From contig JAKAWN010000105.1 of assembly GCA_021827245.1 (NCBI GenBank), positions 1-17,250 of the forward strand: DNA of 17,250 nt, written 5' to 3'. The position numbers and the translations under genes are program-made. The notes beneath the pieces were generated by a model. That model was given only the letters and a program-made list of their open reading frames with translations, made no database searches and had not been told where the DNA came from. This DNA comes from Acidobacteriota bacterium (GTDB lineage Bacteria > Acidobacteriota > Terriglobia > UBA7540). Positions 15,703-17,250 of the stretch are shown here, one piece after another; within the stretch, counting starts at the first letter, position 1; the number at the start of each line of letters is the position of its first letter.

Positions 15703-16535
15703 AGGATCGGGACGAAGTCAAGCGCACCAACGAAATCAAGACAGCCATCCCGCTGCTGGAGGCCATCGACATCGAGGGCAAAGACATCAGTGCCGACGCC
15801 TTGCTCACCCAGCGCCTCTTCGCCCGCTATCTGGTCGAGAAGCGCCGGGCGCATTACTATTTCACGGTCAAGGCGAACCAGCCCGGACTGCTCCGCGACC
15901 TGGAACTTTACTTCCGCGATCGGGGCCAGCCGGATTTCGTCGAGCCCACGTCGCCCGATCACGGACGCATCGAAACGCGCAAAATCTGGATCACGACGGA
16001 GCTGAACCGCTACCTCGATTTTCCCCACGTTGGCCAAGCCTACCTCGTCGAGCGGCAGCGCACGGAGAAAAAAACCGGCCAAACTTCAGTCGAACTCGCC
16101 TATGGCCTCACCAGCCGGCCTCCTCACGAGGCCAGCCCCCAGCGCGTGCTGAAAGTGAATCGCGGGCAGTGGAGCATCGAGAGCTGTCATTACATGCTCG
16201 ACTGGAACTACGACGAAGATCGCAGCCGCATCTCGACGGGCTACGGCCCGGAAAATATCACCCGCTTGCGCCGCTTCGCCATCGGCGTGATCAAATCCCG
16301 CGGGACGCCGAGCGTCGCGCAGAAAATGCGCCAACTCACGCGCCACGTGCGCCTGGTCTTCGACTACCTGCGCATGACCTCGTCGCCCTCAGGCCTCATG
16401 CCGAGATGGCCCCTCTCCTGGGGCCAACCGCCTCTGCCGCCCTATCGCCGACCTACTCAACGCAGGAAACCCCCTCAACTGGGCCCGGGATGGGACTCTC
16501 TGCACGACTTCATAACCCTACATGTTCACCGGTAA
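15666..16535 (+). CDS. ISAs1-type transposase catalytic domain, -1 frame of the same gene
   Basis: This frame holds the rest of the DDE transposase: KRTNEIKTAIPLL, the second catalytic aspartate in ISADALL, HYYFTVKANQPGL, HGRIETRKIW, then WSIES with the catalytic glutamate followed by LDWNYDEDRSRI and GPENITRLRRFAIG, all typical of the ISAs1 family. Joined to the first frame at 15684, these are Asp388 and Glu516. No independent start with a Shine-Dalgarno is seen; the nominal TTG at 15666 has none, so it is probably expressed only by frameshifting or not at all. After FDYLRMT the last 50 or so residues are proline-rich and unlike family members I remember, perhaps a read-on past the ancestral stop. 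Confidence 0.8.
   Translation: MLHPKKVGALPVKDRDEVKRTNEIKTAIPLLEAIDIEGKDISADALLTQRLFARYLVEKRRAHYYFTVKANQPGLLRDLELYFRDRGQPDFVEPTSPDHGRIETRKIWITTELNRYLDFPHVGQAYLVERQRTEKKTGQTSVELAYGLTSRPPHEASPQRVLKVNRGQWSIESCHYMLDWNYDEDRSRISTGYGPENITRLRRFAIGVIKSRGTPSVAQKMRQLTRHVRLVFDYLRMTSSPSGLMPRWPLSWGQPPLPPYRRPTQRRKPPQLGPGWDSLHDFITLHVHR
15678..15684 (+). other. A AAA AAG slippery heptamer, candidate -1 frameshift site
   Basis: In the first frame the codons read CAA AAA AAG TGG, so A AAA AAG is in the exact phase needed for -1 slippage. Re-reading from 15684 gives GTG GGC GCT, that is, the QKKVGALP junction of the second frame. A small hairpin follows (GGGC 15686-15689, GCCC 15695-15698), but it is very close to the heptamer. 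The zero-frame stop comes 16 bases later. Confidence 0.6.
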
Positions 16536-16538
16536 TCC

Positions 16539-16549
16539 TTCAGAACAAA
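16539..16549 (-). repeat. Candidate right terminal inverted repeat of the IS
   Basis: TTCAGAACAAA is the reverse complement of 14504-14514. It begins 3 bases after the stop codon of the second transposase frame. Confidence 0.4.
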
Positions 16550-16605
16550 TTTACCGTGAAGCCGCAACATGTTCAGTAGAACAGTCAGTGTGACGTATGA
16601 TATGC

Positions 16606-16648
16606 TCTCTCCCTAGCTCCCAGAGCGAACGGTCCAGTCTCTCCCTAG
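16606..16648 (+). repeat. 11-bp direct repeat in the leader of the downstream gene
   Basis: TCTCTCCCTAG occurs at 16606-16616 and 16638-16648, spaced 32 bases start to start, about three helical turns. The second copy runs into the AGGAG Shine-Dalgarno of the gene at 16660. It could be a tandem regulator site or chance. Confidence 0.3.
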
Positions 16649-16659
16649 GAGTCTTCATC

Positions 16660-17250
16660 ATGCGAAGGTTACAATATGTCATTCTTTCTTTGATCATGCT
16701 TGCTTCGACTGGTTTCGCCAACACTGTAGTCTTTTGGCAACCCGGTTTCCCCAGTGTGGAAAGTCAGCCGGTCTCGCAGGATGTGCTAGAACAAGCCTTG
16801 CGGCTTCTTCATCCGATATTTGCTGGTCTGAATACGCTCAAGGAGCCCGCCACATTGAAAGGGGCCAACCTGCTGGTACTCCCTTACGGTTCGGCTGTGC
16901 CGGCCGATGCCTGGCATTCTATTCGGGCATACCTGCGGAGCGGCGGCAATCTGCTTACGATCGGGGGGCGCGCTTTGTACGTGCCTGTTTATGAGAAGTC
17001 CAGCAGCTTTGTGAAAGGTCGTCCCCAAAATACGTATTCGCGCATGCTAGGCATCGATCACTCCTACGTCGTTCCTCAGAAGAACCTGGCAAAGTTCGTT
17101 TGGGACAGTTCGTTCCCTTCGTTCCACCCGATCCAGTTGCATCCCGAGCGTGCTTATGTTCTTGCGATGGGATACGGCCGGGGCCTCTATCGCGGAATGG
17201 GCTACATGCTGGACGGCAAAGCCGAGCGGGTGGCTGCTCTGGTCACCAGT
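16660..17250 (+). CDS. Secreted protein with class I amidotransferase-like fold (3' partial)
   Basis: The frame from the ATG at 16660 is open to the window edge (197 codons), so the gene is truncated. AGGAG at 16647-16651 lies 8 bases before the start. The N-terminus is a signal peptide (VILSLIMLASTGFANT). Residues 20-110 alternate strand and helix as in glutamine-amidotransferase-like or ThuA-like domains: VVFWQPGFPS, GANLLVLPYGSAVPADAW, then IRAYLRSGGNLLTIGG. Such domains often accompany extracellular glycoside hydrolases, where the fold lacks catalysis. No amidotransferase cysteine elbow is seen in the visible part, so a structural or carbohydrate-related role is more likely than an enzymatic one. 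The catalytic part, if any, lies outside the window. Confidence 0.72.
   Translation, partial: MRRLQYVILSLIMLASTGFANTVVFWQPGFPSVESQPVSQDVLEQALRLLHPIFAGLNTLKEPATLKGANLLVLPYGSAVPADAWHSIRAYLRSGGNLLTIGGRALYVPVYEKSSSFVKGRPQNTYSRMLGIDHSYVVPQKNLAKFVWDSSFPSFHPIQLHPERAYVLAMGYGRGLYRGMGYMLDGKAERVAALVTS

Larger units (their letters stand above)
14504..16549 (+). mobile_element. ISAs1-like insertion sequence with a DUF4338 N-terminal fusion
   Basis: About 2.05 kb, bounded by an inverted 11-bp match: TTTGTTCTGAA at 14504-14514 and its complement TTCAGAACAAA at 16539-16549. A second short match lies internally (GGTTAT at 14539-14544, ATAACC at 16512-16517). The element carries one transposase split into two frames (14635-15702 and 15666-16535). 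Its coding DNA is visibly GC-richer than its neighbours. It sits between the DUF255 gene and a secreted-protein gene and interrupts neither. I found no convincing target-site duplication next to these ends, so the true ends may differ by some bases. Confidence 0.6.

Noticed and set aside
15653..16579. Plus-strand ORF of 308 codons overlapping the transposase
   Set aside because: The third frame of the same region is Arg/Pro-rich with no motifs, whereas the frame ending at 16535 carries the transposase signatures.
1..17250. CRISPR array, tRNA or rRNA genes
   Set aside because: I saw no regularly spaced repeats, no cloverleaf-like sequence and no rRNA conserved stretches on either strand.

Overview
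The window looks like a chromosomal segment of a GC-rich, Gram-negative-type soil or environmental bacterium. Acidobacteriota is my best guess, an inference from gene content: a twin-arginine aldo/keto reductase, a small secreted coiled-coil protein, a YVTN/YncE propeller, a DUF255 thioredoxin-like protein and a divergent membrane pyrophosphatase. No rRNA, tRNA or CRISPR array is visible. Most genes have clear Shine-Dalgarno sequences, and several starts are GTG or TTG.

Layout. (1) 2-1154: the 3' part of an Mrp/ApbC-type Fe-S carrier ATPase, followed 4 nt later by a DUF971 protein with two CPCxxC motifs. (2) 1324-2352: a YncE-like beta-propeller with a signal sequence. (3) 2426-5185: a good sigma70-like promoter, a leader hairpin and a long proton-pumping pyrophosphatase of the divergent, lysine-containing (K+-independent) type. 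(4) 5266-6264: a small secreted coiled-coil protein on the minus strand and two doubtful small ORFs. (5) 6340-8723: a Tat-exported aldo/keto reductase, an exported single-domain rhodanese and an alpha/beta hydrolase, all on the plus strand and closely spaced. (6) 8811-11734, minus strand: an APC permease fused to two universal-stress-protein domains, overlapping by GTGA with a small MscS-like/TM-helix membrane protein. (7) 12266-14419: a DUF255/YyaL-type thioredoxin-fold protein. (8) About 14504-16549: an insertion sequence. (9) 16660-17250: the 5' part of a secreted protein with an amidotransferase-like fold, cut by the window end.

The most interesting object is the insertion sequence. Its first ORF joins a DUF4338 domain (the family of the Druantia protein DruA) to the N-terminal half of an ISAs1-type DDE transposase. 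The catalytic domain continues in the -1 frame. The two frames meet at a perfect A AAA AAG slippery heptamer, and a -1 shift there would give a continuous 633-residue protein with a complete D-D-E triad. It could be programmed frameshifting, transcriptional slippage, or a recent one-base deletion in an A run.

Functionally the remaining genes suggest Fe-S cluster handling (Mrp + DUF971), PPi-driven proton pumping, envelope redox or sulfur chemistry (AKR + rhodanese), and a transport/stress pair (permease-USP + TM-helix protein). Nothing links these modules into one pathway; they look like ordinary small operons side by side, with the insertion sequence as the accessory element.
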